Part shown: positions 32,121 through 44,985 of the stretch, piece after piece | Layout of the letters: each line of letters begins with the position of its first letter | Position numbering within the stretch: position 1 is the stretch's first letter | NCBI GenBank assembly: GCA_024220505.1 | Contig: JAKZZE010000019.1 | Span: forward strand, 930,001 to 994,000 | Source: Rhizopus arrhizus | Taxonomy: Eukaryota; Mucoromycota; Mucoromycetes; Mucorales; Rhizopodaceae | DNA: 64,000 bases | Reading direction: 5' to 3' | Notes under the pieces: generated by a model | Databases searched by the model: none | Seen by the model: the letters and a program-made list of their open reading frames with translations, nothing else | What the model was told of the DNA's origin: nothing | Program-made: the position numbers and the translations under genes

Positions 32121-35100
32121 ATGTCAAATAAAGGTTTTTCTTAGAAAAATAATAAAAAGCCTTTCAACATATACTCATCGTGTCTCTACCTGTTTTTGTA
32201 TGTTCACGCATATTTAGATGTTTCGACGATTATCGAATCTGAAGATAAACAAAAGAGAGTATCAAGAAGAGCTCTACGAATTGAAGAAAAGTTGAAAAAT
32301 AAGTCAGTCACTTCTCTCTTCGATACTGATGGTGATTTGAGCAAACACAACATTATTGAGGGCAGTCGACGTACAAGAAAAAGATTAGCTTCAGAAGAGG
32401 ACACGTCAAACAACAGCAAACGAAAAAAACAAATGACAGAATCGCGTGTGTTGATCAAGAACGCTCAAGATAAATTACTTGCAAAGCCAAAGACAGAATT
32501 GGACAAGTCGAGAAATGAAGCAATCACAAAACGACAGGACGAAATCAAACATGTTTTAAATAAGCATGAAAACAAAGTCAAAGAATTATATCACCTTGAA
32601 ATGTTTCAAAACATGCTGGATTTTGATCCAAAAGTGAATCTAGCCAATGACCTTATTTATCAAAAGGTATAAAAAAAAACCTCCAAGAAGCACAATCATC
32701 GAAAACTGAGTTTCACTTTAGTTTATACAAGAATACAACCTGTGGGAATTAGCATATTCGAGATTGCAACAGCGTACGGATACAGTGCAGCTACTCGAAA
32801 GTATTTTTCATGCATCCTCTGATTATATCACATCCAATAATTACCATACTCTTCACTCCGGTACAGGCACCCGTCGACTGGTCAAACAATATAAAAAACT
32901 GAGCGATTACCTGTCCACCTTTGTTACCGTAGCAGATGATGAAGAGGTCACACCAGAGGCCCGTGAGGCCCTGATCGAAAAGGAACGCAGCATTCGTCAG
33001 CGACTGGACCACTTGGCCAAACAAGGCGGCTTCACTACACACCTGCAGGTGATCGCTAATAGACGGCCTCAGCAGCCAGCGTCTTCTAGACCCAATCATC
33101 TCTGTCATGACACACTCTTGACACACGTCCAAACTTCGGCAAAATTGTTTTCGGCCAATGCTAAATACCGTCGGAATGCGGCCAGAAAGTGCGCGAGGGC
33201 CATTGAGCGGTACTGGGAAAATATCCGTACACAGGGCGATCGTGCGAAAAAGGAAGAGACGAAGCGAATGATGCGACTGGCCAAGATGACTGCACAGGAT
33301 GTCAAGAAAAAGTGGAAGATTGTGGAAAAGGTATGTGAAGCGAGACAAAAGGAACTGTCAAAGGAAGCACAGGCAAAAGAAGGAAGGCGACATCTGGAAT
33401 TGATCCTTGAACATTCACAACACATGCTGGGCGTACGAAAGGGGGAGTTGAATCATCAAATAGTGGAAGATGATGGCGAGTATATGTGGGAAGACGAAGA
33501 AGAGGATGTCAAAGACCATATGATTGAACAAGACGATGACACTGATGAGGACGAGTTGAAGAAACTGGAAGATGATCAGTCAATGTCTGTGGAGGAGCTT
33601 GTGACGCACTATCGATCTAGTATGGAAGAAAACAGACCTCAGGATGAAGAGTTTACACCAATGTCAGATGAGGAAGGAGATGTGCCGATTGAACAGGATG
33701 GTCAGAGTGAAGATGATGACAAAGAGCTGAATGCCTTGAATGAGGATGCTCAGTTATCGATCGAAGAACTTGTACAGAAATACAAATACGGAACAGAGCA
33801 GCCGACAAATGACAGTGATGATTTTTCGCCTGTGTCAGATCAAGAAGACGATGTTCCAATGGAAGCTGATGGAGAAAGTGAAGACGATGAAGCTGAAGTG
33901 AATGGTTTAAATGAAGATGCGAGTTTGTCTGTGGAACAGTTGATGGCGAAATATAATTATTCATCCAATGCTCAAGAAGACGCATCGGCAGATGAAGAAG
34001 AAAATATATCCTTGGATACTTTGATGAAGTCAGAGTTTGTCAACCAAGAAACTTTAGAGTTCAAAAACAACCAACAACTTACCTCAGTACCTCCTTCTCC
34101 TTCTCCTTCAGACACTTCCTCTATTCAAACACGTCGCTCTGTAAGAAAAATCCAGCCTACGGGCAACACACTTTCGACTACCAAAGTTTATACCAAGATA
34201 CCCTTTCTTCTACGCGGTACGTTGCGTGAATACCAGCATGTCGGGCTCGATTGGCTAGCCAGTTTATACAACAATGGCCTGAATGGCATTCTCGCAGATG
34301 AGATGGGTCTAGGAAAGACAATCCAGACCATTGCTCTTTTAGCTTATCTTGCCTGCGAGAAACATGTCTGGGGACCTCATCTGATCGTTGTACCTACCAG
34401 TGTCATTCTCAATTGGGAAATGGAATTTAAAAAGTGGCTCCCAGGATTCAAGGTCCTGACTTACTATGGTTCACCCAAGGAGCGTAAAGAAAAGCGATCG
34501 GGATGGTATAAAAACAATGCGTTCCATGTGTGTATTACCTCTTATCAACTTGTCTTGCAAGATCAAACAGTATTTCGAAGAAGGGCATGGCAGTATCTCA
34601 TCTTGGACGAAGCACACAATATAAAAAATTTCCGGTCTCAACGATGGCAAGTGCTCTTGAACTTTAATGCCAATCGACGTCTGCTGCTTACCGGTACACC
34701 TCTTCAGAATAACTTGATGGAGCTTTGGTCACTGCTGTACTTTTTGATGCCCAATGGTGTTTCACAAGACATGCCGATCGGATTTGCCAATTTAAAAGAA
34801 TTTCAAGAGTGGTTTTCTCACCCAGTGGATCGAATGATCGAAGGCCAACAGGGGATGGATGAAGAATCTCGGATGGCTATCCAAAGGCTCCATACTGTCC
34901 TTAGACCGTATCTGCTGCGACGAATCAAGCTGGATGTTGAAAAGCAGATGCCCGAAAAGCATGAGCATGTGATATACTGTAAACTTTCCAAGCGTCAGCG
35001 TTATCTTTATGATGATTTTATGGGTCGAGCCAAGACAAAGGAGACACTGGCCAGTGGTAATTTTTTGAACATCATCAATTGTTTGATGCAGCTCCGTAAG

Positions 35101-36808
35101 GTTTGCAACCACCCAGACCTCTTTGAGGAGCGCCCGATTTTGACGAGTTTTGCGATGGATGATCAAGTACAGCAGACAGGGGGTTCTCTGGAGATCCTTA
35201 TTCGTCGTAAGCTGTCTCTGAATGATTCTGCTCCATCGATGAAAACAGTGAACCTTGGCTTCCTAAACCTGATCTTACAACGTCCGTCCACTTGTAATCT
35301 AAGCAAGATTGCAGCAGAAGAGATTGTTCGTTTAGCGGCTACAGAAGCCATCAAGAGAACAATGACTGATCGACAACGGTATGTGACCGTTGCAGAAGCT
35401 CGAGGTGTGGTATCCAAGGACTATCACGATCTTAAAAAATATGCTAAATATCGAGAGATGCAAAAGCAAATGGAGTATGTGGAACGTTGGAGATCCATTC
35501 AGTATATCAACAGCATGCGATGTGCATCCAGACCCTTTTATGGTCCTGATCTCATCTCTCTCTTGCAGACCATCACAGTTCACAACCGCAACCGCCTATT
35601 CTCTTGTTCTCCACGAATGCACGCACAGCGATGTGATGCTATGGATGAGATGGTACAAGGTTACAAACGCCGAATTCGAAATAACTTGGACATGCTGGAG
35701 CAGTATGGATTCGTGACACCCAAGGCTGTTGTGAAGCCAAAGGAGCTAATTTTGCCGTCCGAGGCTCAATTAGCCTTGTGTCAAGCAAGCAGTGTGGAGA
35801 ATGACATCTTGCACCCTATCAAGTCCAGACTCTCGATCGCGTTCCCCGACAAACGGTTGATTCAATATGACTGTGGCAAATTACAAAAACTCGATCGACT
35901 GCTGAGAGAGCTAGCTGCTGGTGGCCATCGAGCCCTGATCTTTACACAGATGACACGTGTCTTGGATATTTTGGAGACCTTTCTCAACATACACGGTCAC
36001 AGGTACCTTCGTCTGGATGGTGCGACCAAAGTAGAACAGCGACAGATATTAACGGAGCATTTCAATAATGACAAGCGTATTTTGTGCTTCATCTTGTCCA
36101 CTCGAAGTGGAGGTTTAGGTATTAATCTGACTGGTGCAGATACTGTTATTTTCTATGATTTAGATTGGAATCCTTCGATGGTAAACATATTATTCTTTCT
36201 GCTATTTTATTAACTCTTGTTTTGTAGGACAAGCAATGTCAAGATAGAGCTCATCGAATTGGACAAACTCGAGATGTACACATCTATCGTTTTGTAACTG
36301 AATTTACTATTGAAGAAAACATTTTCAAGAAAGCAAATCAAAAGAGGTACAAGGGTTATCAACCTTTACTTTTCTTACTTTTATGAATAGAATGTTGGAT
36401 AATGTGGTCATTCAAGAAGGAGATTTCACAGAAGATTTCTTTCATAAAAATGATTGGTGGCGAGACCTTCCTGAGGTTGCTGGTGCTAGTGAAACATACA
36501 CTCCAGTTGACTATGAACAAGCTTTATTAAAGGCAGAAGGGGATGAGAATGATGCGGAAGCGGCCATGATAGCGCGTAAGGAGATGAAGATGGATGAAGA
36601 TGATTTTGAAGATAATTCATCGTCTGCTGTTCGTACACCAAGTGAAGCTCCTTCTCAAGTTGTGTCACAAGCAAGTGAGATAAACGAAGAAGAGAAAGAT
36701 GTACAGTTGAATGTGGGACATGTAGATCAATACATGCTTCGTTTCTGGGAAAGAGAAATGGTTGGCATTGATCTCGGATTTGGTGGATTTCCATCAGATG
36801 AAACGTAA
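32121..36808 (+). CDS. swr1: SWR1 chromatin-remodelling ATPase (H2A.Z deposition)
   Basis: Catalytic subunit of the SWR1 complex, which swaps H2A for H2A.Z in nucleosomes. Exons 32121-32133, 32218-32666, 32722-36180, 36228-36346 and 36391-36808 join to 1,485 residues (yeast Swr1: 1,514). The HSA domain lies at about 305-375 ([18 protein letters not shown]). A long acidic region follows. The SNF2 ATPase begins [12 protein letters not shown], with DEMGLGKT (motif I), DEAH (motif II), [10 protein letters not shown] (III), and after a long insertion [36 protein letters not shown] and QDRAHRIGQ. The large insert between the two lobes is the INO80/SWR1 hallmark, and the HSA plus EYQ sequence favours SWR1. 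The 13-nt first exon (MSNK) with a weak GTTTTT donor is tentative, as it overlaps a possible polyadenylation signal of the upstream gene. Confidence 0.9.
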
Positions 36809-38468
36809 ATAAAAAAAAAACTTGTACTCTTCCTCCCTGTACTCCTCCCCCTTTTAATTTTTATATGGAAAGTATTTTGTGTTTCGTCTATTTTTAGGAT
36901 GTTGGCGCATTGCTTTCCAATTGCTTTATCTCAATTAACAGTTTGGCTTCATAAATCCTTTACTAGAATTCTTTTTTGTATTCATAAAGATAACAATGTA
37001 CGATTTACAAGGAATTAAAAAGAACGGTGGTCTTTAATGTTCAGTAAACTAACCATGCGGACTGTGCTTTTTTTTTTTTTTTTTTTTTTTTTCTTCTTAT
37101 TACACAAACTGAATTCTCTAAAGGAATCCCCCAAACAGATGACCCTTCTTTACTGCAGCAAACGCGTCATTCATGACTATTGATCCATTTTTTTTATATC
37201 ATCTTGTTCATCCTTGGGAATACAGTCAACTGGAATAAAAATAGACTGTTCAAATCTATTCACCCCATTCTTTTTATTTTGTACACGTTTTGAAGAGTAC
37301 AGATGCCCTTGATTCAATTTGACCAAGGTTGAATAAATCTAATTTTGTATGAAGCAAAGATCAATCACAACTTTTATAAACTGGATTCATTAAAAAAGGT
37401 GTTTATAAAAGAAATCAATCAAACAATAAAGATAATGTTGACCGGATCCACATTCAATTTTAAATGAGAGTGTGACTCAAAATCTCAGGAGGGAATAAAG
37501 GATTTGAATGTGATGACTTACCGAATCGAGTAATACCAATAGACTATCTAATTCACTCAGTGGGGGTTTTCGATTCGATTAAAAAAAAAGGGGGGGGGGA
37601 GAGAGAGAGAGAAAAAGAGAGAGAGAGGGAGGGAAAGGGTCTTGAGAAAGAAGGTTCAAAGTCATTTCAACTACTAATTATTTCCAAGATATTTTCTCTT
37701 TCTAGGTTGAATTATAAAGTACCTTTTGAATAGCAGATGGTTCTATTTGAATCCTTTGCAGTGACGCCATTATGTCGTGATAGAGTATCGACTCGAGACT
37801 AAACATATAAATAGATGAAGACTGTATAAATGATTCATTTACAACTATTTAACACACAACTTCACTCCCTTTTTCACTTGTAATTAATTTCTAATTGGTA
37901 CTCCGAGCTCTGTCTCTTTTTTTATTGCATGAAACGGGTCATTTGATGTATTCGCAGGACAAGGATACATGAAAAGGGGTAATTACCCAGCATAGTTTAG
38001 GCAACTGTTGATTATGCAAACATTCAATGCGTTTTTTTCTGTTTACAGGAAATAAACACATTTCTCTCATAAAGATTAATATTAACTATTCATGTACTTT
38101 ATCAAAAAAATCCTAATCATTCTTTAATAGTTTATCGAATATTTTATTTTTGAGGCGTCAACAGTAAAATTAAAAAATGGGGTAAAGAATACGTTATTTG
38201 CATTGGCTTGATCTTGAAAAGGAAATCATTTTTGCACTTATTTCGGACGAAAACAAGATTTTGGGATATAAAATTCATCATTGTTGATCAATACGTTAGT
38301 TACATCGGTCACCCTGTATCACTCTTGCTTCTCATCCTCCCCTTAAATCTCATACTCCCCCGAGTCTGTACTCCCACAAAATGTATTTAAATCCTCTTCT
38401 TTTTCTCTCTCTTTCGCTCTCTTTCTCTCTTTCTCTCTTTTTTTTTTTTCTTTCTTTATTTTCACAAC
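36809..38468. other. Intergenic region upstream of the bHLH gene
   Basis: About 1.7 kb. Holds a T26 run (about 37067-37092), a purine tract of G9 and GA repeats (37590-37640) and a large pyrimidine tract (38392-38459) before the next start. No gene recognised. Confidence 0.5.
38392..38459 (+). promoter_or_regulatory. TATA-like box and pyrimidine tract before the bHLH gene
   Basis: TATTTAAAT at 38384-38392 is followed by about 65 bases that are almost all C and T, ending 10 nt before ATG 38469. The arrangement looks like a core promoter plus transcription-start zone; inferred. Confidence 0.45.
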
Positions 38469-39597
38469 ATGTCTTCAGAAAAATTCAGAATAACGACCAA
38501 TGGTCAATCTTTACGTAACCCAAACAATGCATTTTTTGGTACGAGAAAATGAAAAATGAACCTTATTTTCATTATATTAATTGTAATGTGATACTGTGAT
38601 AGATATGACATTATCTGCCAATCTGACTATAGATGAAAGGTAAAAAGAAACAAGATAAAATGACTCAATTGACATTTTATACTAGTAATGATATCTCTGC
38701 AAATAACGATAGACGTTCAGCACATAATGCTTTGGAACGCCAAAGACGTGAACATCTTAATTTAAAATATCAGCAATTAGCTGAGGCTCTTCCTACATTA
38801 AAATCTACGCGTAGACCAAGTAAAGCAACGATTGTTACTAGCTCTTTAGAATTTGGTAATTCTCGGTTTTTTTTTTTTCTTCTTATTCTTGCATAAACTC
38901 ATCGCAAATAGTCACATCTACTCTAAAGCGTGAATCAAAATATATGGCTGAAATCAAGAAATTACGTTTGGAAAATGAAAAACTAAAGGAACAAGCAAAA
39001 CAGTTTAATGAAGTCTTGGAGAAAAGTCTGAATCATTCATCAAAAGAAAAATTATCACCTAAAGAAAATGTGCAGAATAAAAGAAAGAATGAGATACAAC
39101 TTTCACCACCGCTGACACCAAAGACATTAAAAGAAGAAGATGTTGAAGAAAGAAGACCTCAAAAGAAAAAGAAGAAGACGATAAAAGAAGAAGAATCTGG
39201 AGAATGCCTTCCTGCTCCATTAGGAACTAGTCTATCTCAATCGTCTGTTTCAACCACAGGCAGTAGTAATTTTGATGTTTTATCTCTTGTGCCATCGCCT
39301 TTAAACTCTCATACTGACAGTAGCTTGTTATATATGAATTCACAGATGAATACCTATGATAGTAGCAGCAATAATAGTAGTCCACACGTATTTTATGATG
39401 CATTGCATCCAATACCAAATTCTTTTAATAACATGCTCAACCCACTTTTAACTCAATTTTATGGTCCTTCAGAAGATTGTAAGTTGACATGCTTTCTATC
39501 TTATTCAACTAACTCTTATTCTTTTTAATAATCATCAGTATGCTATTTTAGTGCTGAACAACAACAACAACAACGAATGAATCCATTTTACTTATGA
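38469..39597 (+). CDS. bHLH-leucine zipper transcription factor (Myc/Max-like)
   Basis: Five exons join in frame: 38469-38538, 38603-38639, 38686-38855, 38912-39478, 39539-39597, giving 300 residues. The basic region and helix 1 read RRSAHNALERQRREHLNLKYQQLAEALP, with the His-Glu-Arg triad that contacts E-box DNA (CANNTG); helix 2 begins RPSKATIVTSSLEFV. A heptad-leucine region follows directly (MAEIKKLRLENEKLKEQAKQ), so it should dimerise through helix-loop-helix and zipper. The rest is Ser/Asn-rich with a basic stretch (EERRPQKKKKK) that could be a nuclear signal. The closest wording is Max/Myc-type. The fourth intron sits just before a poly-Gln stretch. Targets unknown. Confidence 0.87.
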
Positions 39598-41542
39598 TTT
39601 TAACTCTTTTTCTCTTACGCGTTATTATGCTCTTTATGTTATGTTTACAGGTCTAGTATCAAGTAAACATGATCTTATTCTTTCATTGTATATGTGTATC
39701 GTATTTATTGTACAAAATAATAAAAGCAACTTTTTTCTACTACATCTTTATTAAACGATGATGAGCACATCTGTACTCCCCACATGAAAAAGCGCGTAAA
39801 GTAAATTATAATGACCGATGCAGTAGTTTTGTACAAGCCATGTAGTCTTCATTTTAAAAGGAACTGAATAATTTATAGTTACATGAAAACAATCTTTTCA
39901 ACACCAACCGATCTTTATGTTTTAAAACACATGTGTTACATTTTCAATTTTATTTTATTCTAAATCATTGTACAACACTTCTTATTATGAAATTAACCAA
40001 AATATGGAAATTTTACGCCGATCTTTTTCAATTACAGTCTTTTTTAAGCTCCTTTTTTGCGGTACTTTAATAAAACTCTTATAAACAAAATTAATACCAA
40101 ATGAAATGATGAATGATAATTAGAACAGGGGTCATCATACTCCATTCAGTCATGATCATGTAATTTGTATTTTATTTCAATTAGTATTTGACAAGCTATG
40201 TGATCAATTCAAAAGAGATAAATAGACTGTCTTTTATAAATCTTTATGATTTTAATACCAAATGATTCAACTTTATTAAACAAGTTTTATTCTCGATTCA
40301 GTAACATTTCAGTGTTGGTTATCTTTGGTTGAACTATAAAAGATGAATGGGTTATTATCCATGTTTTGAAACTAGTAACAATTCCTCTCTTTTGCTTTGA
40401 ACATGTACTTGACGAAATAAAACACAAAGTACATGACCATGACTGAATTACCAAGTCAATATCATCACAACACTATCGTGTTTAGAATGCAGTGAAATTT
40501 ATCTGACATTAAACTTTACTTTCTAAATAAAGAAATTAAAAAAAAACCAAAGTGGCTAAGTATCTAAACACAACTCTTGATATCTTTTTTGGGAAATCAC
40601 ACGGTTCATCTACCTGCATCTCTATTCTCGTGGTGGTCATTTATAAACTGTGCGTTTAAGAATAATTGGAATTAACTTGTAAATGATTCTTTACTCATTG
40701 TCACCAAGAATGTTTGTTTGGTTAACACAGCAGCACATTTTTTATTACAAACGGATATCTTCTAAAGGCTGAAACGGCTCTCCTGAAGATGATCTCTGTT
40801 CTGATGCAAACAATTGAGCGTGGGTCATGTTTAGTCATCTATCTCAATAAAAAAAAAGCATTGGATAAATTCATTTTGTGTGATGTATAAAACATAAGGG
40901 GACACAGACTAAAAAAGATGCAAAAGTGTATTCAATATGTAATCTAGACACCAACTCTCCCTTTTATTTATTTCACATGACCTTTTGCTTGCATACAACT
41001 TGAAATCCTGTGTTGAACCTTTGAATTTAATGTTTATCTTCTAAATTGATATCATTCTTCATTTATCAGCAAGTGTTTTTGTTGTCTTTGTCAACTTATC
41101 AAACGACAAATGTGTAACTCATTTATAAGGTAGATATTTCTAGACAGTTGGTATTTAGGTCTACTTAAAACCAGATGTTTAACTCAAGGGTTTTAAGTAG
41201 AATACCACGGTTCATATAAATGTTGAATAAAATAAGCAAATTGATCATGGTTACTCTATTTAATAAATATGACGAATACAAACTTTTTTATTTTCTTTGA
41301 AATAAAAATCCCAAACGAATGAATAACAACTTCTAGAAAATAAAACAGGTAACAACATATTCATCATTTGATAAAAAAGAATGCTCATTGATTCTCAAAT
41401 ATGTCTTTGTTCATGAAAGGATAGTGACTATCTTATACAAGAGTAATGGTCATTCACCGAATCAGCACCAAATCTTTATTTATTTCAAATTATTTCTATC
41501 AAAATTGTAAAGCCAATAAGAAAAGTAGACTTGGCGTCTTTC
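39598..41542. other. Intergenic region
   Basis: About 1.9 kb of AT-rich DNA between the bHLH gene and element D. AATAAT/AATAAA signals near 39716-39722 may end the bHLH transcript. No gene recognised. Confidence 0.5.
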
Positions 41543-41544
41543 TA

Positions 41545-44300
41545 CAGTGTTTTCATTCTAATTCAGACAAAGTAAAAAATGATTTCAGACAAACAGAAAA
41601 TTTATTTTAGACAAGAAAAGAGTATCGTTCAGGCAAAAAGAAGAATTGTAAGAAAAATAATGAGTATCGACTGCAAGACATATCAGAACTTAATGCTAGA
41701 TGCATCATCTTGTAAATACCTAAATCACCTGTGGAGTTGAAGCCGTGTCTACTACGATGATTCCTTGTGAGAAGGTGGAATAGTCTGAGAAGGCTTGAAT
41801 CTGCACTAGCTCCATGTCAACTTCTTTTTTTCGTTTTTATAACGCACTATTTATTTTATTACTGTTCATATTACATTCTGATTAATTTAATGTACTCTTT
41901 TTCTGTAGTCGTCTTCTTTCTATTCTTTTCAGTCTTCTTTCTCTCTTTCTTATTATGTTGTTGTTACCATCCAATAAAATATTATCAACTTCTGTATTTG
42001 CTCTGTGTCTACCTTGATAGCTGTAGAAATGGAAGGTAGTAGGCTTTGAATTATAAAAACTGAATAAAGCTGATCAATTGTATAGTATATAGTGAATGAA
42101 TTCATCTGTATTTTGTTCATTATACGCTTTAGCTGATGTCATGTTTGTCTCAATATCTTTCATTCTTTTTCCAACTTTCAGTTTTTCCACATAAGCCCGC
42201 TCTTCTTGCTGTACTAGTGTAGCACGTTCCCTCCTTGGCACTACAGCGTCTTATCTCCTTCTTTTCCAAGAAGCAAGTAATGGTTACTTTGAATAAATGC
42301 TTTCTTCCAGGATCAACTGTGGATGGGAGAAAGTATTTATCTACTTTGTCTGTATGAAAATATTCCAGATTAAAAAATAGTGTTCTTGTTAATTACATTA
42401 TCATTTGCTTTTCTTCTGATAAATATAAAACACACTCCAAAACTGTTCGTCTGAATGCAACACGAAAAAGGTTCAGAAATATCACTTGAAAACAGCTGCT
42501 CAAGACTAAAAATAAATGCAAGTCTTTAGGCTGGCCTACACATATATTAGCATTTTACCTTCGATATCCAAAGGTACTGAAATTAAGGGTAAAATAAAAC
42601 CACTACATTTACTTTATAGCCTATGCTGGCCTTCAGTTCGGCAACTGCGGTGAGATCTTTTGAATTGATGGTAACATATCTTTAATTTAAGCTTGGGATA
42701 AGCATCAAGGGGAATGTCCTGTGCATTTCATATTGCTTGTTGTAGCTTTTATAAATCTTCTCAAGTTCGTTCATTATAAACTCCAGAGAAAATACAAATT
42801 TGGTGGGCGAGGTAATGAGATTCAAGATGTTTGGCAAAACTAGAATTTGGCTTTTAAATTCCTAGCATATGTCAAGTACTTGATTTATGTATTCAATAGT
42901 TATTACATTAGTTTCTTTAGGTCGTGTTGGTTTTCCATTTAACAAGATTTTATAGCAAAGCTCTTCAGTTAACAGATATAAAATCTCCTTTGCCTTTCCT
43001 TATTATTGAGTGTATAAATGAAGATTAAACTTCAAGCTTTTATGTAGAAAATAACTTACCTGGTAAATCCTTTTAAACTTAATGTACAAGTAGTACAAGA
43101 CCCATCTTTTAAATTTGTCAACAATATGATTCAAGTAAGTTGTTGAAACAGCAACGCAAATTGCAGATAATAAATAGCTACATCTTTTGACGGGGTGATC
43201 TTTCAAAGAATAAACAATTTGCGGACATTGCTGTTTTATTCCATTCCATTTGAAACAAAAACTAGGTTTGTTACAGATTAATTCATTATCAATTGACAGA
43301 TTGAGTACCAAAAATTTTGTTGGGTTATGACCTTCAAAGTGCTAAAGACTTGATTTGGAACAACGTAGTTATTTACAAATACCTGAGCAAAATATACGAC
43401 TTTTTAGTAAATTCACCAAGTTTTATGGCTTTATCAACACAACTGCTTTGATACATCAACATTATAACAGATTTTAAATACACTTTGCGAGTGAAGCGTT
43501 TGAATTGACTACCAAACTGATTGCTTAAAAATCCATCATGTGTTGGCCAGTAGTTCTGGCACTACTTTAGCTTTGCGGTAACATGTCCTGGTTAACTAGA
43601 AGACGTACGGCTTGAAGCTGATGAAATGTTACTACTAGATTTTCGATTGCCCAAACTCTGACGCTTTCTTTTAGGCTTTTCAGTTTTGATTTCATAAGCA
43701 TCTTTAACATTTCCTTTTCGTTTTCTTTGTCGTGAAACCTATGTGTTATACATTAATATTTTGATTAAATGGGTTTCTGATACAACAAGATATGGTTGTG
43801 GATGTTACAGCTACCTTTGTTTGCATGTCCTGCTTGACCATGATATATGCAATTTTCAGTCGCTATTAATACGACATATTAAGTAAAATGCACCACAATA
43901 AAAGTATATTATTCTGTAAGTTTACTACTTTCAATCTGGACACGGTTCTTTTTACACTTCTTTTTAGATCAATGATTGCTTTATTAGTCAGCATAGTTTG
44001 ATAGAGCAAATTTTCTTAAAGGAGAAAAGTGCGAAAAATTAAATATATCAATGAAATCATTGAAGTCATGTCTGAAAACTTGAATGACTATCTTGCTCTG
44101 CTTCAAACTACACATTGCTGTTGATTTATCAAATCTAAAAAGAAACAGAGTCCTTATGGTCCTACAAATTTCTTTGTTTCATTCGGTGGTTTGAAATATG
44201 GATAAAAAGGGCAAACTTTCAGATCATCCTATCTGGCACGCGAAACTTTTATCTGTACCTGTCAAAGGTGTATGACTTTGGTGATGATATTACGCTCGAC

Positions 44301-44373
<73 letters not shown>

Positions 44374-44769
44374 GTTAGTTGACCTTGCAATTGGGCTCAT
44401 CATTTTTTTTTTTGTGAGAATAATTGGGGCACCCACTAATTCAGCTTTATTGTTGATGTGAGGCAACTGCTCTGGCTGCCCTCTTATGGAATGGCATTTG
44501 TTATTGACCAATTATTTCTCAAGAGTTGATATCGCCGGATATGAAGATAAATTTTCTTCAGGGAGTTTTTGTTTTACTGGTAAAAATATCGAACATTAAA
44601 TTATAGTTTGCTACGTAACAGATACATCCCAATGTTCGATAGGCCTGACACAACTTTCTTGTTGTTTAAAAAAAACTTTTTATTGTTTGAAAATAACTTT
44701 GTTCTCGTCTGAAATCAATTTTTAATTGTTTAAAATCATTTTTACTTTGAATTTAAAGTGAAAACACTG
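41545..44769 (-). mobile_element. TA-flanked TIR element D, 3.2 kb, mariner-like
   Basis: Flanked by TA (41543-41544 and 44770-44771). The ends are inverted repeats: both read inward CAGTGTTTTCA, then (T/C)-rich TTCA(GACA)AAGTAAAAAATGATTT with mismatches over about 60-120 bp. The inner parts repeat TTTCAGAC/TTTTAGAC motifs. This is about twice the length of element C. The cargo is a decayed multi-exon gene on the minus strand (about 43858 to 42540); no DDE transposase motif is visible. A T70 run is at 44302-44371. Probably a non-autonomous or cargo-carrying mariner relative. Confidence 0.72.
42560..43840 (-). pseudogene. Decayed multi-exon protein gene in element D (possibly Fanzor-like)
   Basis: Starting near ATG 43840 (MVKQDMQTK), an intron (about 43816-43741) leads to a basic exon (VSRQRKRKGNVKDAYEIKTEKPKRKRQS). 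Further pieces include DGFLSNQFGSQFKRFTRKVY, a conserved-looking block (WNGIKQQCPQIVY, STTYLNHIVDKFKRWVLYYLYIKFK; 43311-43003), then LLPNILNLI-like and RTFPLMLIPS stretches down to 42560, with stops in between. The wording recalls large Mucorales transposon proteins of the TnpB/Fanzor type, but the RuvC and zinc-ribbon parts are not visible, so this is a guess. It is clearly broken. Confidence 0.42.
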
Positions 44770-44985
44770 TAGTGTCACAAATCACTTATATATATGTTAA
44801 TATATTTTATATCTTTTTAACAATTCACTGTTTTATACATTTGCATCACTTTTGAATCGTTATACCCTTTAATTTTTAATAAGCATCCATAAAATAAAAT
44901 AGAAGAGCAAAATTTAAAAAGCGCAAAAGAATTTCAAGAAAAAAAAAAGACACCAGGAGTTTTTTTATGCAAACATTTGAATGCC

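Noticed and set aside
41767..42039. Plus-strand 90-codon hydrophobic frame in element D
   Set aside because: T-rich composition explains the hydrophobicity; the coding remains of the element are on the minus strand.
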